DNA of 64,000 nt from Angiostrongylus vasorum (Eukaryota > Nematoda > Chromadorea > Rhabditida > Metastrongylidae): positions 1 through 64,000 of the forward strand of contig JADANN010000026.1 of the NCBI GenBank assembly GCA_018806985.1, in the 5' to 3' direction. The notes beneath the pieces were generated by a model. The model saw only the letters and a program-made list of their open reading frames with translations. It searched no databases and was not told the DNA's origin. The position numbers were made by a program, and so were the translations under genes. This document shows positions 34,870-47,000 of this stretch, piece after piece. Positions within the stretch are counted from its first letter, which is position 1. Every line of letters starts with the position of its first letter.

Positions 34870-35650
34870 GTGGGTTTGTTCTCCCTCCATGGCTACTCTG
34901 GGGGAGAGTGGGAAACCAATTGTACGTATACCATGCTCCCTCCTTCAGAGCTCAGCAAGCTATCCGTGGGTATCAAAAAAGCTGAAGACAGTAAAATGAA
35001 CGGGCCTTATTTCCCTGGCCCCGCAAAAGCCCACGAATCGGCAGCGTGGGCTAGGATGAGTACGAGACAGTAAATATAACGATCTGACGGTATCTAGTTG
35101 AACGAACGGGCTGAGCGAAGCGCGAGCGTCGCATTGAGCTCTAAAGTTTTTCCTGCCTTAACGCATGCGTCAGAAAAACTGTTCACTGAGTAAGCGGGAT
35201 GAGAGGCCACTCAGCGTTATAGAACGCATACCCGAATGGCCGATGCTAGACTATCCCGTTTCACGCAAATGGGGGAAACAATCCGAAGCTCCGACCTACG
35301 TCAACGGTCAACTATCAAAGACGTCACTCTATACGCTAAACTTTTTAAGATATGTCCATCCAAACAAGTAATGAGCATGAAGGCCAATCGATGGACAGGA
35401 TCGCTTGTGTTTCGATTCCTCGAAATGTCAAATATACAACAGGAAGACCACCGACCCGATGGTCAGAGTTCTTTACGAACACTCTAGAAGGAAGATATGA
35501 TGTTTAACGAACCCCTAGAGCGTGCATAACCCCCTGGCTACTACCACGAGAAACAAGGAGAGAACGCGATAATTACTGACGTCCACTCGAGTCACTGGCC
35601 CATCAACGGAACGACATGTGGTACAGGTGACTGGTTTTGATACGGTTTCC
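34870..35650 (+). pseudogene. Internally deleted RTE-type LINE
   Basis: 34890-35060 encodes the leader seen at 21015-21245 (MATLGESGKPIVRIP-like, SELSKLSVGIKKAED, GPYFPGPAKAHES). From about 35090 the frames give the C-terminal end of an RTE reverse transcriptase protein (ERRAERSASVALSSK, IRSSDLRQRSTIKDVTLYAK, NRWTGSLV, a GRP..RW-like block, and a WRPLES-like end). Endonuclease and catalytic RT are missing between them, so the element lost its centre. Stops and frameshifts throughout. Confidence 0.7.
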
Positions 35651-36535
35651 ACAATGAGTTTGAAGACCTTGTAACCCTTGTCTCATTCCAGTAGAGTTTG
35701 AAGGTCTCAGCGAAAGTCACCTAGTTCCGTTTCTACAGTCGTATTCGATAACTGATGTTCATAAATCATTCAGGTTGTAGAATGTTTTTTAAATGCTAAT
35801 GACTGTGCAATTAAATGCTATACCCTTTGTGGAAGAAATTGCTAACATTATAGGCTGCCTCGTTTGTAGAAATGACAGTGTTAGTCGAAGTCATTGATAC
35901 AGCGACACCGTTCGCTTGATAGACTATCCATTGAGCTGTTCTAGAATTTGCATTAAATTCTTCCACTTATCAGCACAGAATGAATGATCAGTCGTTTCGA
36001 ACATTTAATAAGTTTGTTGCGTATTAAATGCAGATACTTCTTAGTGAGTATTTGTTCCACGAAATCACTGACAAAAAAACGATTTAGTGTTGACTGCTGT
36101 CTAAACATACATGAACGACTTTATAAACAGATACACCTCGGCGTATAAGAAAACAGAATTTAACATGGCAATTAAAGCATATGCACTTCATCGATGTTGC
36201 TTCCGACAACACCTAAATTCTTCATCTAAAAGAAATAAAGCAATATTTAAACCTATCCCGATTCTGGATTCTGTAGCAGTCATTAGTTTAGATTCTATAA
36301 ATATGTGCGTAGATCCGCTTTGAAACAGGGGATTCACAGTGAAGATGCAATGAAAGACTTTAGCGACGCTAAGTAGTGAAAATTGCACAGACTACTCAAC
36401 ACATATTTAATATTTAGCTATTGAGCTCTCTTAAAATCCAAGAGCTGTTCAACATTCGGATTTAGAATAACTTGGGAATGTTACTCATCTGATCCTAACA
36501 ACTAGTGCAGTTTCTTTCTTAGTTTTTTTTCTTCC
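35650..36535. other. No recognisable gene
   Basis: AT-rich interval between the RTE relic and a candidate exon. Confidence 0.4.
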
Positions 36536-36537
36536 AG

Positions 36538-36731
36538 CTAATGTGCTTGAGTTTTTGCTGCACAACGCCGTTGATAATACTTCTTCTTTCCTGGTCGGTT
36601 TCAGCGATTTTCAGACCAAAGTATCTAAAAACTTCAGAAAATTTGTGGCTGGATACCACTGCATTACATCGAAAAACATTTTGGAGAAGCTTGCACCGGC
36701 TGGAAATATCCTAGAAGCAATTCGTTGTTGG
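36538..36731 (+). CDS. Candidate internal exon, unknown protein
   Basis: After the acceptor ttttcttccag the frame reads NVLEFLLHNAVDNTSSFLVG, then KFVAGYHCITSKN and ILEAIRCW, to a GTGCGT donor (64 codons). Composition looks coding. No partner exon or family recognised. Confidence 0.3.
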
Positions 36732-37084
36732 GTGCGTCTTCGATCTTCAACTAGTTTCCAATTTTATAAATACTTAAATGAAGAAAAAAATTGTGGTTCC
36801 TGCGAAAAAATTTTCTTCGACTCGAGCAAAAAAGAGTTTAGAACTAAGCCATCTGCTTTAAACAAACCCTGATGGAACACTCTTCTTCATCAAACATCTC
36901 TTTTTTATATTCTTTTAAACGACCCGTCATCACATCTACTGTACGGATCCCAGCACTCCTCACATTTGATTCGTTTCATCGCATCCATTTGCCATTAGTT
37001 CTCTCAAATTTTTCGTGTGGCTTCGTCTGCTGCTTGAGCATTTTCAATTCATCGTGCATATTGCAGAATGCTGATCCAGTCAAC

Positions 37085-37260
37085 TCTCACTGGAGTCCTG
37101 AGATAGCCGGGTTGCAGCGTTTCCAATTGGTACGCAAAGAGTGATTTTTTTCCTTGAGAGTCCGGTACCAATTTCCCGGATCCAAATGGATGGAAGGCTT
37201 GGTGAGCCCCGAGGCGAGATCGAACCAGGACAATGCTCGCCATGACCGGCGTCACTACCA
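37085..37260 (-). repeat. SINE-2 copy
   Basis: Left end ggagtcctgagatagccggg, B-box-like ggttcgatctcgcc on the minus strand, body ccaagccttccatcc. Diverged from the two arm copies. Confidence 0.65.
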
Positions 37261-37369
37261 CTGTTTTATCACTCTATCAAGCATCGCAGTGCTTGAGTAA
37301 ATGCACAATTCGCCTGCACAAGGACTTTCTAGGGGCTAGCGATGTATCAGGTCAATGTATCAATCTTTG

Positions 37370-37500
37370 CATACAAATCTCCCACCAATTTGCTGGCCAC
37401 CGCCGAGATGGAAAGCTTGGCGACCACGGGACACGGGATCGAACCAAAGAGCGATCTTTCGTGTATTGCTGGGCACCACAAACCGCTCCTCTACATGCGT
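37370..37500 (-). repeat. SINE-1-like copy, partial
   Basis: On the minus strand: gagcggtttgtggtgcccag, ggttcgatcccgtgtc, ccaagctttccatctcggcg, gccagcaaattggtg. Head and the first part of the body only. Confidence 0.55.
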
Positions 37501-38031
37501 CGTCATCACCGTGTCACCTTTATACGATCTTGCAAGGAATATTTTTTATCGGTGTACCAAAACGAGTTGCAAATTTTTTTATCAATTATATGGTTGAAGA
37601 AAACAAAGATTCCCGAACACTCTCAGGTTACTCTGTAGAATATCCCTTATTGGTAATTGTCAGCGTCACAAATGGCATACAAGTAGTTTGAAATATAATA
37701 AAAAGATTTTAGCGCTGTCAAGCAAAAGGTGGACAAGTGGTTTTTCTTCCTCGACACCACATAGTAGTGCGGGGTACTGGTTGCGAGGATCAGCCATTGA
37801 AGATGAAATTTTTCTTTTATGACACTTCGAACAAGTAAACATTAAAAAAAAGTAAGATTATTACTACTTCGACGGCGTTTATACTGTTCATAGCGAGTTT
37901 TGATTATTAAACTTTTTTTTATAAACGCTAAAGATCACCAAAATTACTACCAGGCACTTTTACCCGATATTTTTGGAGCAGAACCGGAATTAAATTTCAC
38001 CACAAGACTATGGACGTATTGAGCTAACTAA

Positions 38032-41000
38032 CTAAAGGAAAAGTGTTGAGACAATGTCTGAATAAAGGTTGTGTTCTAGGGCACATTCAAATAATGGAAC
38101 ATGCCTGCTTAGTCGAGTCGCTTGAAAGCAATCCTCTATATCAACATCAACTATTCGCGTACATGACCTCACTCCTTCAGTATCTGTAACATATAAGCAT
38201 TTGCGGTAGGTCATTCCTTTCAAACACACCTTGACATACGTCCACACCTTCACATACTAGTGAACCACAGCTTTTCGGACACATTCTTCGTACGCGTTGC
38301 CAGTGGCGATCACACAGCCCGTTCAACGACCACTCACAACAACGGCTACTGTAGTCGCGTGCTTGCTCTCGAACCGGTTACGTTTTAGTGAAATGGTCAC
38401 TTATAAGAGGTTTTGGACCACTTAATCAGATAAGAAGTTTTGAATAATTCTCTTCAACTGATATCCTTCTATAATTTTAAGCTATAAAACACCCTTCCTA
38501 GTAGTTCATTTGAGAACAAATCCCAATCCAATCCTTTTTCTTTTAGGGCGCTAGAAGAGGACAAATCTTATGGGCAGAATACATTTTCCGAGAATGTTTC
38601 GCGCTTTTGTGTTCATGATCGTCTTTTTCTAAATGTTTTTGAGTATCTTATGAACGAAAAACTTCTACCGCATGGTATTTCTTACACAAACTTGAATAAA
38701 AGAAAGAAGATAAAGCAATCTGCGTTGATGAATCTCTGAGCGGTTGTGTAATGCATTGAAGTCTATTCGTAGTTAAGATGATGCTGAGATATTTTCAAAA
38801 CACCGGACTGCTGGTGTCTGCGGTGGGGAACGAGCCAGCTATTACCCACTAATGCGTTCACCACCACACCAAGTTCCGAAACCGGGTTCGCCGTTTCGTC
38901 TGTCTCTATTCGTACCATTGTAGAGTTGACTAAATGCACACATGACCTATGTAGTGACTTGAGGAAACCTACAAGTATAAATTCAGTGTTCATTATTTTC
39001 CCAGATAATTCTATCACCAATTTTCTTCCTGCAAATAGCTTGCAGACTTGGTTGGCCCTGAGCGCAGGATAGAACCAAAGACTACGTCTATGTTGCAAGG
39101 TCCACTAAGCAATGTGTTGAATTTGCCTTATGAGAACATGTGGTGAAAAGGTAAACATACTAACCTGGTTGGACCTCAGCAGTAACTTTTCTTCTTGAAA
39201 TAGGATCGACGAAGTATTCAAGACGTTTCTTTAGAAACATTGGAACGTTCCTGTCGACCGTATGCATATTTATGGAAGAATGGAGTGGTGTAATCTTCCT
39301 TTCTATCTGGAAATAAAAACCTCTGTGCAACCAACACGTCAATTATAAATGCCTGATATTAAGCGCATGATTTTAAGAAAACCATATACGAATCGCCTTC
39401 CTTTTAACAACGATCAAATTCCTCTTACAAGGTATGAAAATCAACTAGTAGTCATGAAGTACGAAGTCCACGTCGCTTTCTTTGTGAAAATAATCCAGTC
39501 AATGTTGACGCAAATCACATTAAGACCATGGAAGTGGTCTAGGGTAATGTACTATCCATACATCGTATTTCGACCTCTTCTATGAAATTTCATGGCATTT
39601 ATTGTTGTTGCTTGTGTTGTTGTGAAAGTGAGGGCTAACGCGCTTTTAAAAGCAACCACGTCAGTTGAACGAAACAAATTACGAAATAGCCAGTAGATTT
39701 CTTCATTTGCAACAAGAGCGCTTATCTCTCGGATAACCTATGATTCCCCTGTGTGAAATGCAGTTACATAGGCAAAGTGCGCAGGCAAATACAAGGGCAG
39801 CGCTAGTGAGCGATAACGACTATTAATTTGGTTAACCTGTACATAATGTGTTTACTTCAAAGCAAAACGTAATACGATGCCCAGAAATCAGTAGGTATTA
39901 TGTTAACGCGCTCCTTCAGCATACAACTTCTTTCTCATTTAACGAGGTTCGAAAAAAAAAGCGAATTCGCAATTACCATGTGAAAGAGAGAGAATTTAAG
40001 GTTTTGTTCATGACAAGAGTATGTCAAAAGATTTGCCCAACAGCTAATGGAAAATATAACCACAATGGCACTAAGATTTGTGAAAAATTTTCCAGAACGA
40101 AAGGGGTTGCGGTGAGGATCGAACACGCTATTACCCTTTCCGTGGGCTAACGCATTCACTAACACACCATTCTGGTCCTTCTTTTCCACTTTCTCTCGGT
40201 TGTGTTTTTAAGCTATAGACATTATCAGCAATAGCCTGCCAATGGGATTGATCTGGAGAGCACAAAACGGCACTGAACCATTTAAATCTAAAGCTGCAGT
40301 ATAAATCACAATGTAATCACTTTTTTTAATTAATTTTTTTCATGGCAAGATATTATCAAAATATTACTGCAATGGTACTGAGATATTTTCAAAACATCAC
40401 GAAAAAAAGAATAAGCAGCAAATAAAAAGTGACTACTTTGTGACTTATATTACAACTTCAGTTTAACTGGATGCAGTGCAGATTTGTCTTCCCAGATCAA
40501 TTCCGTTGACGGGTGATTGCTGATAGTGCCTCTAGGTTAAAACACTGTTCAGAGAAAGGCGAAGCTAACAACCTGCATAGTGCGGTGGTGAACTCGTTAG
40601 TCTTCGGAAAGGGTACTAGCGGGTTCGCCCCGCAGCAGACACCTGCGGTCCGGTGTTTCGCAAATATTTCAGCATTATTGTGGTTATATTTCACATCATA
40701 CCCTACCATGAAAGAAGAATAAGCAGTAAATAAGAAGTGACTGCATCGTAATGGAAAATAGACGAAATCGTTGATGTTTACGACACAGGCAGGAAGAAGA
40801 AAGGGAAATTTTCTGCGCTAGAACGATAAGTAAGCGTCAACAATGTCCAGAGTTCCAATTTTAGAGTCGCAGATCGTAAAGCGTTCTGCTGGTGAATCCT
40901 CGATGGTTGTATTATGAAATCATCACATCCGGCATCACAGAGATAACTGAATATGTATTTGACTTACACGAGGACTCGCAGAGTAACATACCGGTGTAAT

Positions 41001-44000
41001 AAATCAGGCAAAAGACCGAATTTCTATAAATCTCGCCATAAATAATCATAATAATAACATTGAACCGGTGCTTTTATCCTCCCAGGCAACTCTGCACCAA
41101 CCAATCTGCCCACCTCTGAGGGGTACATAGCTTTCTGTGCAGTGAGTGCAAGATCGAAGCAAAAACCACGTTCATATTGCGGGACATTGCTAACCACTGC
41201 ACTACAAATGGCGTTCTTCACTTTTATACACTTAGTTGGACTGGAAATCGAAAAAAAATCTTCTATTGCAACAAAACTTAAATTTCTGTGTATTGGAACC
41301 AAAATAAGTGGTGCTGTACTTAGAACAATTGTGGATACTTCATCGATTTCAACAAACCCAAATCCGACACTTCAACTTCTTTTACTTTAAAGTTTTTTTT
41401 TCACTGACGCCAATGAACTGTGGTATCACAGCCAAAGCTAAAAAAGTGTTTACTAGGAAATCTAGGTTGAATTGGCTGAAAAAATCTCACTGTAAAACAA
41501 TGTTCTGTTTAATTACGTGGTGGAATGTTGAATGATTCTGCTAAAAGGAGCATTTATTTCCATTGTTACCTAAAAACTCCTCAATTTGCCGTGGTGAAGG
41601 TATATGAGGCGAGAAAGCCAATCACCCTTTAAGATTTTCATAAAAAGTCAGACTATGTTGTTATTGTTGCTATTTTTCTCATTGAACAATCAATCCGAAC
41701 ATGTAACCGCAGTACAACCATATTTTTAAGAAACTAGACTATTAGAAGACATTCTACGTTTTTAGCCGGCAAGATCCTACACTCATTGTTTAGAACTACT
41801 CAGCTGAAAGAATACCTCAAAACGAGCCGCTCCGCTGATTGTTGCTTCATCAAATCCACGGCTGGATGTAGTATCCGAAGCTCCAGTTTGTTCACTATAT
41901 GGAACCATTCCCATTTGCATATACGATTTCACAGAAGGACTGCTCCGCGTTGTCGCTTCGAGATTTTCAAGAACAATGAACTTATTACGGATCCCATTTG
42001 AGGTTTCACTTTTTGCGTTATTTGCACAACCGTTGTCGAATGGTCGATACCCCGGAGGATGAGGAACACTTCCAGGACGAAGCGGTTCCGTTTCTTCATT
42101 TGTCGCAGAAGGATCCAAAAAAATTTATGACTTTAGGCAAAATGTTGCTATTATGTGGGGCTGGAGTCATGACACCGAGAGCGTTTTGTTCAGGAAGAGA
42201 AGTAGTTATGAAGTAGTACGGTGAGAAAGCAGGATGCGATGGCTCTGGAGCAGGCGGCTGTGGTGCAGATAAATGCGTAGAAGATGGAGGCGAATCAAGT
42301 GGATGAGGAAGTGCATAGGTGATTAGAACTGGTGCATGTTCAGCTGTATGGAGCAATCGTTCTCTATGAGGTGACTGTCCATCGTCGATAGCTAACCTAA
42401 AAGGCAAAATTTATTAGGAATTCTAAACCGTGAATAATATAACACTGTATTATATGCATTCTTTCAGTGCTAGGCTAATAACGGTTTGATAAAAAAAATT
42501 TTATTCGGCCAAAGTTTTGGGTCCATTGCCTTCTTTAGAGCAGGATTGATATGAGTCAATTGTCTGCGGGTGCTCGCTCTTGCGATCAGGGGCGTCATGA
42601 TCGCATCGAATTGAATCCACTGGAGCACCACCCGAACGAAATAATCTCACTCAGCAGTGTTCTCTTGTACCGACGTTTCTTTATACTGTTTCTCAGTTTA
42701 TAATGGATTGCTTTTCTCCAGCTCGAGCCAACTGGCTTGTTGCGTTCTGCGCTAGCTGGTAGTGATACCGACTGCTTCAAGATGGACTGTCCGAGGAAAA
42801 CAAACGTCTTTCAACGGCATCAACACGATCCTGTGAAAAGAGCATTGCCGAATGAGATTATTAATTCATTTGGACGTTGGTTAAGTGGATTCGACTTGAT
42901 GCGATCACAAAGACCCACATTGGAAGAAAGAACATCTGTGGGGAATCGATTTGGATCAATTCGGCACTGAAGAAGACGGAGGCATCGAGACGTTTGCCGA
43001 ATAAAGTTCTTTTTATCAAGTTCGCATTACCTTATAAATAAAACATTACGTGTTCATTATTCATTCCGAGATTAAAACAATGTCATATTTTGAAATACTG
43101 CATTATATATTACGGGAGGGTGCTAACGCTTAATAAGAATCTATCAAGAGCATACGGTGAACGGCACGATCTACAAAGAGCAGCCAGAGGTTCATTCAAA
43201 TCTGAATGTGACCAAAGTAACGGATAAGAAACCTAAGGTTAGTTTAACTCATGGAGTTCAACTCATAGTTTCCAGCCGTTTTAATGTACTGTTAGCAACA
43301 GTAGTAAGGGATCAAGTGAAATCTTGTTCTTCTTTCCTTTGCAAGGGTAACATCTCCGCGCTGTGTCAGAAAGGAATAATTACCGGCTCAACGTTGGCGA
43401 GTGTAAAAATTTGAATTGCTTAGAACAAGCCCGAAATTTCCTCCTGTAATTGCATAAAAAATGTACGCTAGCCCTTAAATTTGGTAGCAAAAAGAGACCG
43501 CGGTTAGCTTATTATTTCCGGCTTCTTAAAAATATGTAATGAGCTAGTGTGAGAATAAATGCCTGTCGTCTTCGAATAAAACAAATCTACTTTTAAGATC
43601 GCAAGCTTTACTTTCACCAAGGACAGACGTCTCCATGTATTCAAAGCCTAAGAACGGTCTAGCACGACTAACTCAGGTTCACTGGGAAAAATTGCGCTGA
43701 ACTAGCTGTAAACATTTCAATGAAGAGATAAATAACAGGCTTCAGGTGGTAGACAGCTGAGCCTATTCCTGAATCCGACTACCTCGTCGGATTAAGGTTG
43801 CAAAACAACGAAGCGAATGGCGAATGTGCGCAAAACCGAAGGACATGTAAGGACTGGCAAGGATCTAAGTCGATAAGGGAAGCATAAGTCCAGATAATTC
43901 CTACTTTATGAGATGCACGAAGCACATTTCGCAAATCGGCATCGTAAAACTTTGAAGGCTTCGCAAAAACGTTGACTGGACAGGATTCGATGAGAAGGCT

Positions 44001-47000
44001 CGGAATTTTTAAGGAAAATCGTTTGTGCGAAGGACAAAAAATTAAAGCAAAAACAGCAAATGAAAATCAAAAAGATAGATAAGGTTCGCACATGGAGCGT
44101 GCTGAAATACCTTGATTTTTCTGTAATGGAAAACCAAGAATGTCACCTGAACCATGCATGCTATAAATACAATTGATCCGTTTATTTCCAAATTAGATTT
44201 ATCCGATTAAAATCAAACTTGTTTCCATTCACCAATGTTCTTTAGACCTTCGCTAGAGCACGTGTGATGAATCGTATGCGACTCATACAGTGCGAAAATA
44301 CCCACTCCCCGTCTATTCTTTGAATAAAGGTATCTCATCTCCAAGTAAATTTGATCGATTAGGATTTATTAGGATAGAACCTATTAGAAACAGCAAATCG
44401 TTCCTAACTATTTTGCTTAAAAAAGGTGGAATTCTAACCGAAGCCCAAAAAACGTGATTTTTTCAGTTTTTTTCCGTTGAGCCTCCTATTTCGAACGCGA
44501 AAGCAATTGAACGAGCGGAGCATCTGTCCAGCAAGATATGATTTAGAAATCGTAAAATTTCAAATTAATGTGTCATTGTTTGGGAATTCTAATGACAGGC
44601 AAGCTCGAAACTGAAGGAATAATCCAAATCTTTGGAAGAAAATAGTAGCTGGGTCTACGTCGATATGCGAAAAGATTCGGTGTGATATTAAGAGCAAGTT
44701 CAGGGAAAAAAGTTTGAAGAATTATCACGCCGCACAAAATGATCAAATCAAAGGACCACCGCTGGTCAGGTTTTTAAGTAACAACCCGGAAATAGACTGC
44801 GCACCAAGAACATCCAGAGGTACTGTGTTAGAATTTATAAAGCTCCCGGAAAATGAGCGTTCAGTGTTAGAATTGGGTCCGAGTTTCGCGCCTAGTCAAC
44901 CCATTTCTAAACCAGTCCTAAGCAGGATCACGTGTAGTCTGCACGAGCTTTAAGATCAGCTACGTTACCAGGCCAGGCTAGAAAGGTTAGGTAAAGTAGT
45001 GCCAAAGGGGGAACTACCACTAATTCTTTTTCCTTGAACTTTCTTTAAACAAGAGCTACCAAATAGCGCTATTGACCATGCATATCGTATATTATCGGAC
45101 GAAATTCTCCGCATGCTTAATCACAACCAAAAAAGGAAATTAAGCTCCAACCTCACACAACAACAAAAATGTGGTGTGGCGAAATCTGTGAGCCTCTCTA
45201 TTAGTGATAAATGTGAAGAAATTGTAATTATTCCTAGTCAATTGAATATTAGAATAACAGAGGAGCATCTCAATGATGTTTCTCTCTATCGAGCATCCTC
45301 TAAAAAGGAATACAGAAATCAAAACCTAAAATTGATTCAAGAATGGGTCAACACGGCGAAGGCAGCGGGATTAGAGCCTTCAATTATTTCACGACTTAAA
45401 AAAGAATACTCATTTCGGCCTGTACTTTACTTGCTTATTAAAACACATAAGCTTACTTCAACTGATGGTATTGCGTCCACGAACCCATCATCATTTTAAG
45501 TTAGACCTATCATCAGTTGCATAGGCGGGCCAACGGATAGAATAACCTGGTTTCTAAGCCATATCCTGATCCAGCTGCTAAAATTCATTCCAACCCATTT
45601 ACCTAACAGCGAAATATTTCTAGACCACCTACGGTGCGTGCAATCAAACTGCAGGCATGTAATGGAGTCATTCGATGTTACTTCACTTTATACCAACGTG
45701 TCGAATGACTCCGCAATGCAAGCTAATCTCGAGTTGCTAGTAGAGCACGAAAAGAAAAACAAAAATGTGCGGCTTATCGATTGCACAACTAATGACTCTC
45801 TTAAAACAGTTTCTAGTTGTTTAATCTTTAGGTGGTGTGGAAAATATTTTGCACAATTTGGGGGGGGTTGGCCGTGGGACTGCATTTAGCACCAAGCCTT
45901 CACAAGAACAGATGGATGAGTGCTTTGAATTGTTAAACCGACAGCCACAGTATGCAAAATTTAGACGAGAAAGACCAATTGAGAACTGGCTTCCATTCTT
46001 AAACATCCAAATAAAGATCTCAGAAAGTGCCTATATAACAAAATCGTATCGTAAGCCAAGTAGCAAAGACACACTAGTTCACTACCTCTCCTCTCATCCT
46101 TCACACATGAAAAAAAAACTCATCAAAAAACAGGTACCGTACGGCTAAACATGTGTGCACAGGAGAAGAGGAAAGGAAGGAATCGCAAAACCTGGCACAA
46201 AAAATTGCCATTTCCAACGGCTACAACGAAGAAGCCACTCGGGTTAGACACAAACGTAGGGTACTTCCCCAAAATAATGTTTCGGACGTAAGTAAAATCC
46301 CTTTTAAGCTACCCTTTACGCAAGTTGCGCTATTTGAAGGGTCTTAAGAAAAAGTGGTCTTGAAAATTATGTAACGATTATTGACAGCCTACCCAATACC
46401 TTACGCCGCCAATTAGTCTGCAACAGTCTCCATGATCGTTTGTGCTGCTCAGAAAACTGTATGATCTGTCCTAACGGAAGAGACGGGGATTGCATGAGTT
46501 CAGGTATAACATATTTGATCTCATGTAACGCATGCGGTGAGGAATATGTTGGGGAAACGGGTCGACTACTTTGTGTCCGCATAAAAGAATACCTAGGTTG
46601 GGAAAAAAAGTGACTGTGGAGGTCCTGGCCCAGGAATCGAAAACATGAACGCGGAAGACTCTTGATGCGTTTCCGATAAATTCTAAAAATCCAAAGATGA
46701 ACCGGAAAGACGAATGCCTCACTATCACACGTGACCTGGCGCCCTGTTTCGAAATGATATTTTGACCCCTGGGTGTGTTTTGCTCGTGACCCAACGTGAG
46801 CAACGTGTGGGCCAGACCCACTCGTAACAGTACGATGGCCTTTTTGATCCCTATGACGCCTATTTAAAGTTCGACCTTCACTATTACTTTGGCCTCTTTT
46901 TTCCACCGAATAATTAAAGTATTCTTGTATAAAATACGTCCAGGCTCTGAGGAAGGCGAAATCGCCGAAACGTCAGCCATCGACCAACGAGAACAACAGC

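Noticed and set aside
46367..46906. 179-codon minus-strand frame opposite PLE1
   Set aside because: It is antisense to the GIY-YIG and C-terminal coding region of PLE1, which is the recognisable frame.
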